The notes beneath the pieces were generated by a model. It was not told where the DNA came from. It worked only from the letters and a program-made list of their open reading frames with translations, and ran no database searches. A stretch of 64,000 bases of DNA from Flavobacteriaceae bacterium UBA4166 (GTDB taxonomy: Bacteria > Bacteroidota > Bacteroidia > Flavobacteriales > Flavobacteriaceae). The DNA lies in assembly GCA_002379985.1 (NCBI GenBank), contig DFVG01000030.1:250129-314128 (forward strand), written 5' to 3'. The position numbers and the translations under genes were made by a program. Below are positions 43,537 to 52,336 of the stretch, piece by piece (positions within the stretch are counted from its first letter, which is position 1; every line of letters begins with the position of its first letter).

Positions 43537-45948
43537 ATGTATAGAGCACTAGTTTTTATTGCGCTATGTGTTTTTTACAATGCACACGCCCAACAATTTT
43601 CGCTACGCGGAACGGTTGTCGATGGCAATAATGAAGCCGTGGGTTTTGCAACTGTGTTGCTTCTTGATAGCACAAGTGAAGAAGCCGTTCACGGAACGAC
43701 TACCGAGAATGACGGGAGCTTTGTCTTTCAGAATCTTTCTTCAGAATCTTATCTACTACAAATACGTTTTATCGGTTTTGAAACCAAGACACTTCCGGTA
43801 GCGCTTCCCAAAAATTCGGAACTAGGAAGCATAGCGTTATTGGAAACTACGGAAACCCTTGAGGAAGCCATTGTAACCACCCGGCAACCCACCCTGTTAA
43901 AACAACCAGGAAAGCTTGTTTTTAATGTAGAGAATACCTCCTTAGCCACAGGAAATACTTTTGACCTGCTTAAAAAAACGCCCGGTGTGGTGATCTTAGG
44001 AAATGATATTCAGGTAAAATTCAGTACGCCTACGATCTACATGAATGGGAAGCGAGTGTATTTATCTGCCGCCGAAGTGGTTTCTTTGCTTCAAAATACA
44101 GATGCAGCCGCCATTAAAGAAATAGAAGTGATAACCAACCCTTCTTCGCAATTTGATGCCGAGTCGGGCACAGTGCTGAACATCAAAACCTCTCGGGCCA
44201 TCTCTATTGGCTATAAAGGCTCCATTTCCGGAAGGTATGAACAAGCCATATTTGCAAAATACAATGTCGCAACCTCACACTTCTACAAGAACAATTGGAT
44301 CAATCTGTACGGCAGCTACAGTTTTAGTCCGCGTAAAGAACTAAAAAGAGACGATAACGATATTCGGTTTTTCAATCCAGACAACAGCAGTACCAAAAGC
44401 ATCTGGGAAACCGACTTTTCTCGCGTTACCAAAAGTTACGCACATCAGGCTAGCCTAATCGCAGACGTTACCTTTAATGAAACGAATAGTCTCAACCTTA
44501 ATCTAAGCACGACGATCTCACCAGATAAAACCTATAACAATACCGTAGATGCGTTTATTTATTACCCCCAACGACAATTAGATTCAACCTTTGTAACCAA
44601 TAGTTTTTTGGAGAACGACACGGCCACTTTTTCGGCAGCTGCTACACACTCCTTGTCAATCGGAGAAAAAGGAGCCTCCTTGCAAACTTCTGCGCATTAT
44701 ATTAGCTATGATTTTGATCAATCACAATGGGTGAACACCAATTATTTTTTGCCGGATGACACCTTTCTTCGGAACAATAGTTTTTTGACCAACGCATTAC
44801 AAGAAACCAACATTTTTAGTGGTCAAACAGATTTAAGCACTCCTTTGGGTGGGATGTCCTTTTCTGGTGGATTGAAATATTCTCACATTGATACCAAAAG
44901 CGGTTTAGACTTTTTTGATACCGACCTTGGATCGAACCCTCAACTCAACGAGACTTTTTCTGATCTATTTTTATATAAAGAAAAGATCTATGCGGCGTAT
45001 TCAGAAATTTCGAAAGATTGGGAGCGCTGGAGCTTCCTATTGGGGCTTCGGGGAGAGTATACCGATGTGAATGGCGACTCACGCTCATTGGGCGTAGTAA
45101 ATACACAGTCGTATTTTGAGCTGTTTCCCAATATTTCCATTCAGCATACGCTTCCAAGCAAGAACACGCTTGGGTTAAGTTATGCGCGACACATCCAACG
45201 GCCACGCTATCAAAGTTTAAATCCCTTTCGTTATTTCCTTAATGAAAACAATTTTAGCGGAGGAAACCCCAATCTGGTTCCTTCCATAGAAAACAAAGTG
45301 ACCTTAGAATATGGCTATAAGGGAAAACTCTTTTTTGAAGCATACTATCAACACCACCGCAACTATCTTGATCAGCTGACGTTTCAAGATAACGAAACCA
45401 GCACCCTGTTTACGATAGATGCAAATCTGATTCAGGAATTTCAATATAGCTTAGATATATTGTACAACAGCTCCCTACGACCGTGGTGGTATCTAAGTAT
45501 GGTGACCTCTAGTTTTTACATAGAGAATGAATTCTTCAGCATTGAGAGTCCGCAAGAACGTTACAGCAATAGCACCCTCGGTTTTTTTGCGCAGACCTTC
45601 CATCGTTTTACGCTCTCTAAAGAAAAAAATTGGACGGCCGATGTGATCGCATATTACTTTTCAAATTTGATCTCAGGGTCTTTTACTTATAAAAATCGAT
45701 TCAATCTTTCTGTTTCGTTCCGAAAGCCTTTTTGGGACAATAGAGCGAGTCTAACTGTAGGGGTAGACGATATTTTCTTTACCGATCCCATTCGGTTAAC
45801 ATCGCGCTATTACAATCAAGATAATAGCTATTTAGCCCGAGGTCCTTCGCGTTTATTTCGAATTGGATTTCGATACAACTTCGGAAACGCACGCTTGCGA
45901 GACAACAACAGAACTCGAGAAAGCGATGAAGGCAACCGTTTAGAGTAA
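43537..45948 (+). CDS. Outer membrane beta-barrel family protein (TonB-receptor-like)
   Basis: 803 residues: signal peptide to about 18 (NAHAQ), an N-terminal carboxypeptidase-regulatory-like beta-sandwich (about 22-105), a plug-like region (about 115-215, TPGVVILGNDIQVKFSTPTIYMNG), and a large beta-barrel ending in FRIGFRYNFGNARL. This is the Bacteroidota outer-membrane-barrel family related to TonB receptors; no SusD partner is adjacent, so its ligand is unclear. No exact -7 box was found. Confidence 0.9.
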   Translation: MYRALVFIALCVFYNAHAQQFSLRGTVVDGNNEAVGFATVLLLDSTSEEAVHGTTTENDGSFVFQNLSSESYLLQIRFIGFETKTLPVALPKNSELGSIALLETTETLEEAIVTTRQPTLLKQPGKLVFNVENTSLATGNTFDLLKKTPGVVILGNDIQVKFSTPTIYMNGKRVYLSAAEVVSLLQNTDAAAIKEIEVITNPSSQFDAESGTVLNIKTSRAISIGYKGSISGRYEQAIFAKYNVATSHFYKNNWINLYGSYSFSPRKELKRDDNDIRFFNPDNSSTKSIWETDFSRVTKSYAHQASLIADVTFNETNSLNLNLSTTISPDKTYNNTVDAFIYYPQRQLDSTFVTNSFLENDTATFSAAATHSLSIGEKGASLQTSAHYISYDFDQSQWVNTNYFLPDDTFLRNNSFLTNALQETNIFSGQTDLSTPLGGMSFSGGLKYSHIDTKSGLDFFDTDLGSNPQLNETFSDLFLYKEKIYAAYSEISKDWERWSFLLGLRGEYTDVNGDSRSLGVVNTQSYFELFPNISIQHTLPSKNTLGLSYARHIQRPRYQSLNPFRYFLNENNFSGGNPNLVPSIENKVTLEYGYKGKLFFEAYYQHHRNYLDQLTFQDNETSTLFTIDANLIQEFQYSLDILYNSSLRPWWYLSMVTSSFYIENEFFSIESPQERYSNSTLGFFAQTFHRFTLSKEKNWTADVIAYYFSNLISGSFTYKNRFNLSVSFRKPFWDNRASLTVGVDDIFFTDPIRLTSRYYNQDNSYLARGPSRLFRIGFRYNFGNARLRDNNRTRESDEGNRLE

Positions 45949-45968
45949 CACCCTCCGCACAAATTCAC

Positions 45969-45976
45969 TATTTTTG
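45969..45976 (+). promoter_or_regulatory. -7 promoter box abutting the dus start codon
   Basis: TATTTTTG ends 4 nt before the ATG at 45981, predicting a leaderless or nearly leaderless mRNA. -33 weak. Confidence 0.35.
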
Positions 45977-45980
45977 TCCC

Positions 45981-46973
45981 ATGGCAATGATTGGCGATAT
46001 AGATGTGGGCGAATTCCCACTATTATTAGCTCCCATGGAAGATGTGAGCGACCCTCCCTTTCGAGCCCTTTGCAAAGAGCAAGGTGCTGATGTGGTGTAT
46101 ACGGAGTTTATTTCTTCGGAAGGATTGATACGCGACGCGGCGAAAAGCGTCATGAAGTTAGATATTTACGAAAAGGAACGCCCCGTAGGAATTCAGATCT
46201 TCGGTGCGGTATTGGAGTCGATGTTGAAAAGTGTGGAGATCGTAGAAGCCAGTGGCCCGGATATTATTGATATCAACTTTGGTTGTCCAGTGAAAAAAGT
46301 TGTATCCAAAGGTGCCGGGGCCGGTATTCTGAAGGATATTGACCTGATGGTGTCTTTAACTGAAGCAATGGTAAAGCACACCAAACTTCCCGTAACGGTG
46401 AAAACGCGACTGGGCTGGGACCATGATTCTATAAAAATTGTTGAGGTGGCGGAACGATTGCAAGATGTAGGCTGCAAGGCCATCTCTATTCACGGCCGAA
46501 CGCGCGCTCAAATGTATAAAGGAGATGCGAATTGGGAACCCATCGCTGCGGTCAAGAATAATCCGCGCATGCATATTCCTGTTTTTGGGAACGGTGACGT
46601 GAACACCCCGGAGCGCGCTGTTGAGATGCGCGATAAATACGGATTAGACGGCGCTATGATTGGTCGGGCGAGTATTGGGTATCCTTGGTTCTTTAAGGAA
46701 GTAAAACATTTTATGCAAACAGGCACCCATTGCGCCCCGCCTAGTATGCAGGAACGAGTAGACGCCGCAAGACGTCATCTTCAAATGGCAATCGACTGGA
46801 AAGGGGAAAGGCTAGGTGTCTTTGAAACGAGAAGGCATTACACCAACTATTTTAAAGGAATTCCCAACTTCAAGCCGTATCGTATGAAAATGGTGACCAG
46901 TGATGATCCACAAGGTGTGTTTGATGCTTTTGATGAAGTATTAGACCTATTTGGAGATCATCAATTTGCTTAA
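45981..46973 (+). CDS. dusB: tRNA-dihydrouridine synthase
   Basis: 330 residues: FMN-binding TIM barrel with LAPMEDVSDPPFRALC, the NFGCPVKKVVSKGAGAG motif with catalytic Cys, and RTRAQMYKGDANWE. It reduces uridine to dihydrouridine in tRNA D-loops using NADPH. The DusB assignment is by resemblance of the N-terminal region. The ATG at 45987 is an alternative start. Convergent with the FtsX-like gene (4-bp overlap). Confidence 0.93.
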   Translation: MAMIGDIDVGEFPLLLAPMEDVSDPPFRALCKEQGADVVYTEFISSEGLIRDAAKSVMKLDIYEKERPVGIQIFGAVLESMLKSVEIVEASGPDIIDINFGCPVKKVVSKGAGAGILKDIDLMVSLTEAMVKHTKLPVTVKTRLGWDHDSIKIVEVAERLQDVGCKAISIHGRTRAQMYKGDANWEPIAAVKNNPRMHIPVFGNGDVNTPERAVEMRDKYGLDGAMIGRASIGYPWFFKEVKHFMQTGTHCAPPSMQERVDAARRHLQMAIDWKGERLGVFETRRHYTNYFKGIPNFKPYRMKMVTSDDPQGVFDAFDEVLDLFGDHQFA

Positions 46974-48175
46974 TCTAGTAATGGTGCGCGGACACGACTG
47001 GCAGCAATCTTCGACGCGAGTAACCCCAACACGAAAATCGTACAGAACACGATAAGAATATTAGGCATGGTGAGTTCCATGGGGTAGGGCAGAGTAGCGG
47101 TAATATACACCCATTCAAATTGAAGTTGCCCCCACACAATTAAAATTCCTAACAGAATACCAAGAAGCCCTCCTAGGGTGGTCATCAGCACCCCTTGTAA
47201 GAAAAAAATGTTTCTAATAGAAGGTAAGGTGGCCCCTAAGTTGTAAAGTGTCTTGATGTTTTTACGCTTATCGAGAACCATCATGATGATGGATCCAATA
47301 ACATTAAACAGCGCAATGATCATCACAAGGGTAAAGATTAGATATACGGCGATATTTTCAGTGTTCAACATTTTGTAAAGCGCATCATTCTGTTGAATAC
47401 GATTTTTGATGAGGATTTCTTCGGAAAAAATCTCCTGTAGCGCTTCTTTAAGAGTTGCTTCGTCTGCAGAAGGTGCTGTTTTTATTTCGAGAGATGAAAT
47501 GGTTCGTTCATCCATCTCCAACAGTGTTCGCGCGGTGGCAATATCACTGAACACAAAGGCATTATTGGCCTCTTCGTTGACGTCGTACACCCCGGAAACA
47601 ACCGCGGAAGCGCGATTAAATGCACTGGCAGCGTCTAGTGCCGAAATTTGACCTGTTCCCGGTTTGGGAACATATAGCTCCAAAGGGTTGGTATAATCGT
47701 AGGTGCCTAAAGAAAGCTTGTAGGCGGTGCCAAAACCCAAGACTACTTCTCCGTCTCCGGGAGTGAACCATTGTCCCACCGCCAAAATACTGTCCAAGGG
47801 CTTTACGGAAGCATACGAGGCATCAACTCCTTTGATCGCTGCGATATCATTTTTGCCCTTGAATTGTAAGAACACCCGTTCTTCTACTACTTGGGCATAG
47901 GAAATAATGCCGGGAAGCGCTTTTAATCTAGATTCGGTGTCTTCAGAAAAAGAAATGGTTTTTCCCGATGCCGGAAGTACTTTGAGGTCGCTGTCAAAAA
48001 AATTACTGAATTGAAGGCTGAAATCTTTCAGACCCGAAAAGGCAGAGAGTACGATAAATAATGCCATCGCTCCCACAATTACTCCTACGGCCGCAATAAT
48101 GGAAATAATGTTAATGGCGTTATTGCTGCTTTTAGAAAATAAATACCGCTTCGCGATGTAGAGCGAGAAGTTCAC
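46970..48175 (-). CDS. ABC transporter permease, FtsX/LolC-like
   Basis: 401 residues: N-terminal helix (about 21-46), a large periplasmic domain, and three C-terminal helices (about 275-300, 320-345, 370-392), i.e. the FtsX/MacB fold. N-terminus MNFSLYIAKRYLFSKSS is typical of LolC/LolE-like permeases. No ATPase gene is adjacent; a partner must lie elsewhere. One base pair separates it from rbfA. Confidence 0.9.
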   Translation of the reverse strand: MNFSLYIAKRYLFSKSSNNAINIISIIAAVGVIVGAMALFIVLSAFSGLKDFSLQFSNFFDSDLKVLPASGKTISFSEDTESRLKALPGIISYAQVVEERVFLQFKGKNDIAAIKGVDASYASVKPLDSILAVGQWFTPGDGEVVLGFGTAYKLSLGTYDYTNPLELYVPKPGTGQISALDAASAFNRASAVVSGVYDVNEEANNAFVFSDIATARTLLEMDERTISSLEIKTAPSADEATLKEALQEIFSEEILIKNRIQQNDALYKMLNTENIAVYLIFTLVMIIALFNVIGSIIMMVLDKRKNIKTLYNLGATLPSIRNIFFLQGVLMTTLGGLLGILLGILIVWGQLQFEWVYITATLPYPMELTMPNILIVFCTIFVLGLLASKIAASRVRAPLLD

Positions 48176-48176
48176 C

Positions 48177-48572
48177 TTATTTTTTCTTTCGCCTGTCCAA
48201 AAGATCCGGGTTTTCCAAAGGGTTTTCTTCTCCTTTTACGGCTTTTTCAATATTCTCAATATATTCTAAACTATCATCGTTATAGAAAATAAGTTCGGGC
48301 ATTTTTCGCAATTGATGCTTCACCTTTTGAGCGATTTCATGCTTTATTTTAGGCCCCAGCTGCTTTATTTCATCCACGAGGGTTTCGGCCTTTTCCGAAG
48401 GAAATACACTGAGATATACTTTTGCTACGGAAAGATCTACCGTCACAGACACCTTTGTCACCGTTACAATAAGATGAAGTTGCCCCGCTTGGCGCAGTAA
48501 ATTCTGAATGGTTTCGGCAAGATCTTCTTGTAAGACCCCCGCAATTTTCTTTTGGCGATTGCTTTCTGTCAT
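48177..48572 (-). CDS. rbfA: 30S ribosome-binding factor A
   Basis: About 131 residues starting MTESNRQKKIAGVLQEDLAE; KH-like core with VTVTKVSVTVDLSVAKVYLS and the helix VKHQLRKMPELIFYNDDS. Assists late 30S maturation at the 16S 5' end. The longer upstream frame (to 48641) is ignored because a -7 box (48577-48584) lies inside it. Followed 1 bp later by the permease gene. Confidence 0.95.
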   Translation of the reverse strand: MTESNRQKKIAGVLQEDLAETIQNLLRQAGQLHLIVTVTKVSVTVDLSVAKVYLSVFPSEKAETLVDEIKQLGPKIKHEIAQKVKHQLRKMPELIFYNDDSLEYIENIEKAVKGEENPLENPDLLDRRKKK

Positions 48573-48576
48573 GATG

Positions 48577-48584
48577 CAAAAATA
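48577..48584 (-). promoter_or_regulatory. -7 promoter box abutting the rbfA start codon
   Basis: Minus-strand TATTTTTG ends 4 nt before the rbfA ATG, predicting a leaderless mRNA. -33 weak. Confidence 0.4.
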
Positions 48585-48656
48585 CGACAATATACCTGAA
48601 TAGTAGGAGGATCGAACCGCTCTTCTTATTTTTGAATCCAAAGAAAAAAGCTAAAC

Positions 48657-49058
48657 ATGAATAAAATTGAACACATAGGTATTGCGGTGAAAGATTTGGA
48701 AGCCGCGAATAAAACATATGAAGCACTGCTTGGAGTAGCGCCCTACAAATCGGAAACCGTTGAGAGTGAATCAGTGACGACATCGTTCTTTCATTGTGGA
48801 GAAAGCAAAATTGAATTACTGGAAGCGCTAAACGAAGAAAGCGCCATCGCAAAATCGATTGCGAAACGAGGAGAAGGAATCCATCACATTGCTTTTTCCG
48901 TAGATAATATAGAAGAAGAGATACAACGGCTTTCAAAACAAGGTTTCGTGGTCTTAAATGAGAGACCTAAAAAGGGAGCCGATAATAAATGGGTGGCTTT
49001 TTTACATCCAAAGTCAGCCAACGGAGTGCTTGTTGAGTTGTGTCAAGAGATTGAATAG
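48657..49058 (+). CDS. mce: Methylmalonyl-CoA epimerase
   Basis: 133 residues of the glyoxalase/VOC fold. Metal ligands fit His in NKIEHIGIAV, His in HHIAFSVDN and Glu in VLVELCQE. It racemises methylmalonyl-CoA in propionate metabolism. TATTTTTG (48627-48634) lies 22 nt before the ATG and is a candidate -7 box. No mutase gene is nearby. Confidence 0.94.
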   Translation: MNKIEHIGIAVKDLEAANKTYEALLGVAPYKSETVESESVTTSFFHCGESKIELLEALNEESAIAKSIAKRGEGIHHIAFSVDNIEEEIQRLSKQGFVVLNERPKKGADNKWVAFLHPKSANGVLVELCQEIE

Positions 49059-49089
49059 ACGTGTATCAATCACATTTTGAAAGAAATAA

Positions 49090-49120
49090 TTTGAAGTAAC
49101 TCCAAAGAGTTTTACATTTG
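49090..49120 (+). promoter_or_regulatory. Near-ideal Bacteroidota promoter of the CAU tRNA
   Basis: TTTG (49090-49093), 19-nt spacer, TACATTTG (49113-49120). Both boxes and the spacing fit the consensus; the tRNA begins 13 nt later. Confidence 0.8.
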
Positions 49121-49133
49121 CAGCTTGTTTCTA

Positions 49134-49207
49134 GGTCCCATAGCTCAGCTGGTTAGAGCACCTGACTCATAATCAGGGGGTCCTTGGTTCGAGCCCAAGT
49201 GGGACCA
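49134..49207 (+). tRNA. tRNA with CAU anticodon (Met or Ile2)
   Basis: 74-nt cloverleaf: acceptor GGTCCCA/TGGGACC, D arm GCTC/GAGC, anticodon stem CCTGA/TCAGG with loop CTCATAA, T loop TTCGAGC, A discriminator, CCA not encoded. The CAU anticodon is shared by elongator tRNA-Met and the lysidine-modified tRNA-Ile2; I cannot separate them by eye. The acceptor does not have the initiator mismatch at position 1-72, so it is not fMet. Confidence 0.92.
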
Positions 49208-49425
49208 CATAGTTTAAAAGCATTGCCAGCTGTTGTTAGGAAGGGGAGAATGAAACGGCAGCGACCATATTTGAAATAATAATTTTCTTGGCGCAAGAAA
49301 GATACTATTGGCAATAAAATTTCGTTAGTAGAGTCAATTGAGCACCGGGAAACAGACAGTTAAAACATTGATAACTAATTTTTTTCTTTGTTGTTTGAAA
49401 AAATTTGTTACTTTAGCCCACTAAT

Positions 49426-49653
49426 ATGCGACCCCAAATCGTAACCATACTAACCGTGGTATTCACTGGTTTGATAAATACTGCTGTGACGGCACAATCA
49501 ACCGGTATAGAATCTGGACCACCACCCCCTCCCCAAAGGACGCCAGTTGAACTGCCTTTGGATGGATGGATTACTGCATTGGTGGTGTTAGCAGTAATTT
49601 ATGGAGGCTTTATCGCCTATAAGCGATGGAAGACTACCGATACGCCTGCATAA
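49426..49653 (+). CDS. Small exported protein with PID-CTERM-like sorting tail
   Basis: 75 residues: signal peptide ending about TAQ (residue 24), a proline run GPPPPPQ, then ELPLDGWITALVVLAVIYGGFIAYKRWK, i.e. a [P-x-D-G] motif, membrane helix and basic end. This fits the short flavobacterial PID-CTERM proteins, thought to be sorted by an exosortase-like enzyme. No exosortase gene is present. Its 3' end overlaps ribE by 20 bp, convergent. A 218-bp gap precedes it, in which I see nothing definite. Confidence 0.6.
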   Translation: MRPQIVTILTVVFTGLINTAVTAQSTGIESGPPPPPQRTPVELPLDGWITALVVLAVIYGGFIAYKRWKTTDTPA

Positions 49654-50224
49654 TTCGACTTACATATTTTCCAATAACATCAAACTCTAAATTTACAGTG
49701 GCTTCTTTTTGAAGCATTTTGAAGTTCGTGTGTTCCAGGGTATATGGAATAATAGCCACACTAAATTGATCTGCTTGAGAGTTAATAACCGTCAAACTAA
49801 CGCCGTTGACCGTAATCGATCCTTTTTCTACGGTAATATTTCCCTGAGAGGGATCGTACTGAAATGTAAAGATAGTGCTCCCATCAGCATTGTTAATGCC
49901 TATACAGGTTGCGATTTGATCTACGTGTCCTTGTACCATATGGCCGTCTAAGCGAGCTCCAAGTTTCATAGCACGCTCTAAGTTTACGCTATCTCCTTCT
50001 TGAAGACTCCCCAAATTACTTTTTTCTAAGGTCTCTTGAATTGCCGTTACTGTATATTGAGTTTCAGAAACTGCAACAACTGTAAGACAGACCCCATTGT
50101 GTGCAACACTTTGATCTATTTTTAATTCATTGGAAAGATCACTTTCAATAGTGATGTGAAGATTTTCTTGTTCTGAAACCAATTTTCTTACGGTTCCAAC
50201 TGTTTCAACAATTCCTGTGAACAT
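49634..50224 (-). CDS. ribE: Riboflavin synthase, alpha subunit
   Basis: About 196 residues starting MFTGIVETVGTVRKL with two repeated lumazine-binding halves (VAHNGVCLTVV and ITVNGVSLTVI). Converts two lumazines to riboflavin. The frame extends further upstream into pdxA's leader, but the canonical MFTGIVE start is at 50224. Divergent from pdxA across the palindromic promoter region. Confidence 0.96.
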   Translation of the reverse strand: MFTGIVETVGTVRKLVSEQENLHITIESDLSNELKIDQSVAHNGVCLTVVAVSETQYTVTAIQETLEKSNLGSLQEGDSVNLERAMKLGARLDGHMVQGHVDQIATCIGINNADGSTIFTFQYDPSQGNITVEKGSITVNGVSLTVINSQADQFSVAIIPYTLEHTNFKMLQKEATVNLEFDVIGKYVSRIMQAYR

Positions 50225-50239
50225 TATAAAGCCTTTAAG

Positions 50240-50259
50240 TACATTTGTATACAAAAGTA
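50240..50259. promoter_or_regulatory. Palindromic divergent -7 boxes for pdxA (+) and ribE (-)
   Basis: TACATTTG on plus (50240-50247) and TACTTTTG on minus (50259-50252) are joined by TATA to form a nearly perfect 20-bp inverted repeat. Each half is an exact TAnnTTTG box for one of the two genes; the transcripts would overlap by about 10 nt. Confidence 0.6.
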
Positions 50260-50279
50260 AGCATATAGCCCTTGGAATT

Positions 50280-51344
50280 ATGGGAAAGAAAAAGAAAATA
50301 GTAGTAGGGATTTCATTGGGAGACCTCAATGGCGTGGGAAGTGAAATTATTTTGAAAACATTTCAGGATGCTCGCATGTTCGATTTTTGTACCCCTGTGG
50401 TTTTTGGAAACACGAAGCTATTATCACATTATAAAAAGCTCTATGAGACTGAGGTTAGTGTTCACGGAATTGATCACCTTAAGTCTGTAGTACATCAAAA
50501 GTTCAACGTGTTGAATGTCTGGAAAGAATCAGTAAAAGTTTCCTTAGGAGAAGAAGACAAGACAGCCGGAGCTTATGCCATAAAATCCTTAAAAGCTGCG
50601 GTCAAAGCGTTGAAAGAATCAAGAATCGATGTGCTTGTAACGGCACCTATTCACAAATCGAATGTACAATCAGAATCCTTTCAGTTTCCCGGGCATACCG
50701 ACTATCTTGCTCAAGAGCTCGAAGGCGATAGCTTAATGTTAATGATTGCAGGTCCGCTGCGCGTAGGGCTTCTCACAGACCATGTGGCCGTGAAGGATGT
50801 GCCTTCACAAATCACCAAAGAACGTATTCACAAAAAGATCAATACGATACATAAAACATTGAAGGAGGACTTTCGGATTCGAACACCAAAGATTGCTGTA
50901 TTAGGTATCAATCCTCACACCGGAGACAATGGGGTAATAGGCAAAGAAGACGATGAGGTACTGCGCCCGGCATTGGACGAACTTCGAAAGAGCGATAAAA
51001 TAGTCTTGGGACCCTACGCTGCAGACAGTTTTTTTGGTTCTGGAAATTATAAGAATTTTGACGCGATTATCGCTTCGTATCACGATCAAGGCCTCATTCC
51101 TTTTAAGACACTATCTTTCGGAAAAGGAGTGAATTACACGGCTGGGTTAAATAAAATAAGAACCTCTCCGGATCATGGTACCGCCTTTGATGTGGCGGGC
51201 AAAAACAAAGCAAACCCAGAATCCTTTAAAGAAGCGGTGTTTGCCGCGATTGAAATTTATAAGGCCCGAAAAGAATATCAGAAAATTAGCAAAAACGTGT
51301 TGCCGTTGAGCCGAAAAAAACCACACTCCAAAAAGAGAAGCTAA
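50280..51344 (+). CDS. pdxA: 4-hydroxythreonine-4-phosphate dehydrogenase
   Basis: About 354 residues starting MGKKKKIVVGISLGDLNGVGSE. Metal ligands appear in FPGHTDYLAQ, LTDHVAVKDV and ASYHDQGLIPFK. It oxidises 4-phosphohydroxy-threonine in pyridoxal phosphate synthesis. The upstream ATG at 50217 would lie before the promoter and is rejected. C-terminus ends in a Lys/Arg-rich tail. Confidence 0.95.
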   Translation: MGKKKKIVVGISLGDLNGVGSEIILKTFQDARMFDFCTPVVFGNTKLLSHYKKLYETEVSVHGIDHLKSVVHQKFNVLNVWKESVKVSLGEEDKTAGAYAIKSLKAAVKALKESRIDVLVTAPIHKSNVQSESFQFPGHTDYLAQELEGDSLMLMIAGPLRVGLLTDHVAVKDVPSQITKERIHKKINTIHKTLKEDFRIRTPKIAVLGINPHTGDNGVIGKEDDEVLRPALDELRKSDKIVLGPYAADSFFGSGNYKNFDAIIASYHDQGLIPFKTLSFGKGVNYTAGLNKIRTSPDHGTAFDVAGKNKANPESFKEAVFAAIEIYKARKEYQKISKNVLPLSRKKPHSKKRS

Positions 51345-51371
51345 AAAGCCTTTTCCATTCAAATAATTTTT

Positions 51372-51379
51372 TATCTTTG
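51372..51379 (+). promoter_or_regulatory. -7 promoter box of the yceD-rpmF operon
   Basis: TATCTTTG with TTTTCC around 51351 as a weak -33. A true Shine-Dalgarno AAGGAGA precedes the yceD ATG, rare in this window, so ribosome loading here is probably strong. Confidence 0.6.
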
Positions 51380-51423
51380 CACCCGCCTTATAGACAAGGT
51401 GATGGTGTAACCAAGGAGAGATT

Positions 51424-51966
51424 ATGGAGGAATTGAAAGAATTTACGATTTCCTTCGCGGGATTGAAGCTAGGAGAACACCGCTTTGATTTTGACATTGA
51501 CAATTCGTTCTTTGCACATTTTGAGTATAAAGAGTTTAATGAAGCATCCATTAAGGCCGACTTACTTTTAGTAAAAAAGGCTACTTTGCTGGAGCTTAAC
51601 TTAGACTTCAAGGGTACTGTTAATGTTGCTTGCGACGTGAGTAACGAACCGTATAACCAAGAAGTTTCAGGCTCTTACCGTTTTGTGGTGAAATTTGGAG
51701 ATGAATTTGACGATTCCGAAGAAGATATTATTATAATACCTCATGGCAGTCATCAAATCAATATTCAGCAACAGGTGTATGAATCGATTGTCTTATCGAT
51801 TCCACAGAAAAGAATTCACCCTGGAGTGGAAGACGGAACCTTAGACAGTGAGATACTCAAAAAACTAGAAGAATTGCAACTGAATGCTAATGAGCATTCC
51901 AAAAGCGATCCAGATGAAACCGATCCCCGATGGGACGAACTAAAGAAATTATTAACGGATAAATAA
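51424..51966 (+). CDS. yceD: YceD family protein (DUF177)
   Basis: 180 residues matching DUF177 with the conserved CDVSNEPYNQEVSGSY and FGDEFDDSEEDIIIIP segments. YceD is widely found upstream of rpmF and is linked with 23S rRNA accumulation. Here too it precedes rpmF by 9 bp. A preceding SD (AAGGAGA, about 51413) sets the ATG at 51424. Confidence 0.92.
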   Translation: MEELKEFTISFAGLKLGEHRFDFDIDNSFFAHFEYKEFNEASIKADLLLVKKATLLELNLDFKGTVNVACDVSNEPYNQEVSGSYRFVVKFGDEFDDSEEDIIIIPHGSHQINIQQQVYESIVLSIPQKRIHPGVEDGTLDSEILKKLEELQLNANEHSKSDPDETDPRWDELKKLLTDK

Positions 51967-51975
51967 TACAAGGTA

Positions 51976-52173
51976 ATGGCACATCCTAAAAGAAAAATCT
52001 CGAAAACAAGAAGAGATAAAAGAAGAACACATTACAAAGCCACTGCTCCTCAAATTGCAACAGACCCAACTACCGGGGAGGCACATTTGTTTCACAGAGC
52101 ACATTGGCACGAAGGGAAATTGTACTACCGAGGTCAAGTAATTATTGACGCTGCTGAGGAAGTAGAAGCATAA
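51976..52173 (+). CDS. rpmF: Large ribosomal subunit protein bL32, Cys-free form
   Basis: 65 residues, MAHPKRKISKTRRDKRRTHY opening. The usual zinc ribbon is replaced by ATDPTTGEAHLFHRAHWHEGK, with no Cys at all. I recall flavobacterial relatives with one remaining Cys at the Asp position. Ends with a terminator. Confidence 0.96.
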   Translation: MAHPKRKISKTRRDKRRTHYKATAPQIATDPTTGEAHLFHRAHWHEGKLYYRGQVIIDAAEEVEA

Positions 52174-52196
52174 TCTTCTGAACTATATTAACATAC

Positions 52197-52226
52197 AACT
52201 CTCGCAATCTTGTGAGAGTTTTTTAT
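52197..52226 (+). terminator. Intrinsic terminator after rpmF
   Basis: AACTCTCGCA (52197-52206) / TGTGAGAGTT (52211-52220), 10 bp with one G-U pair, then a T-run. May partly separate rpmF from fabH. Confidence 0.85.
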
Positions 52227-52336
52227 TGTGTTATAATTTCCCAAAAAATACTATTTTGACCCGGCTTTTGCGGTTTTTTTAGTAATTTTCTAGCCTTTTA
52301 GGTTCATTTTGAGCTTATTTCGAAACGGAAAACTCT

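Noticed and set aside
50217..50279. Longer start for pdxA
   Set aside because: The added codons lie over the ribE start and before the predicted pdxA promoter; MGKKKKIVVG is the family start.
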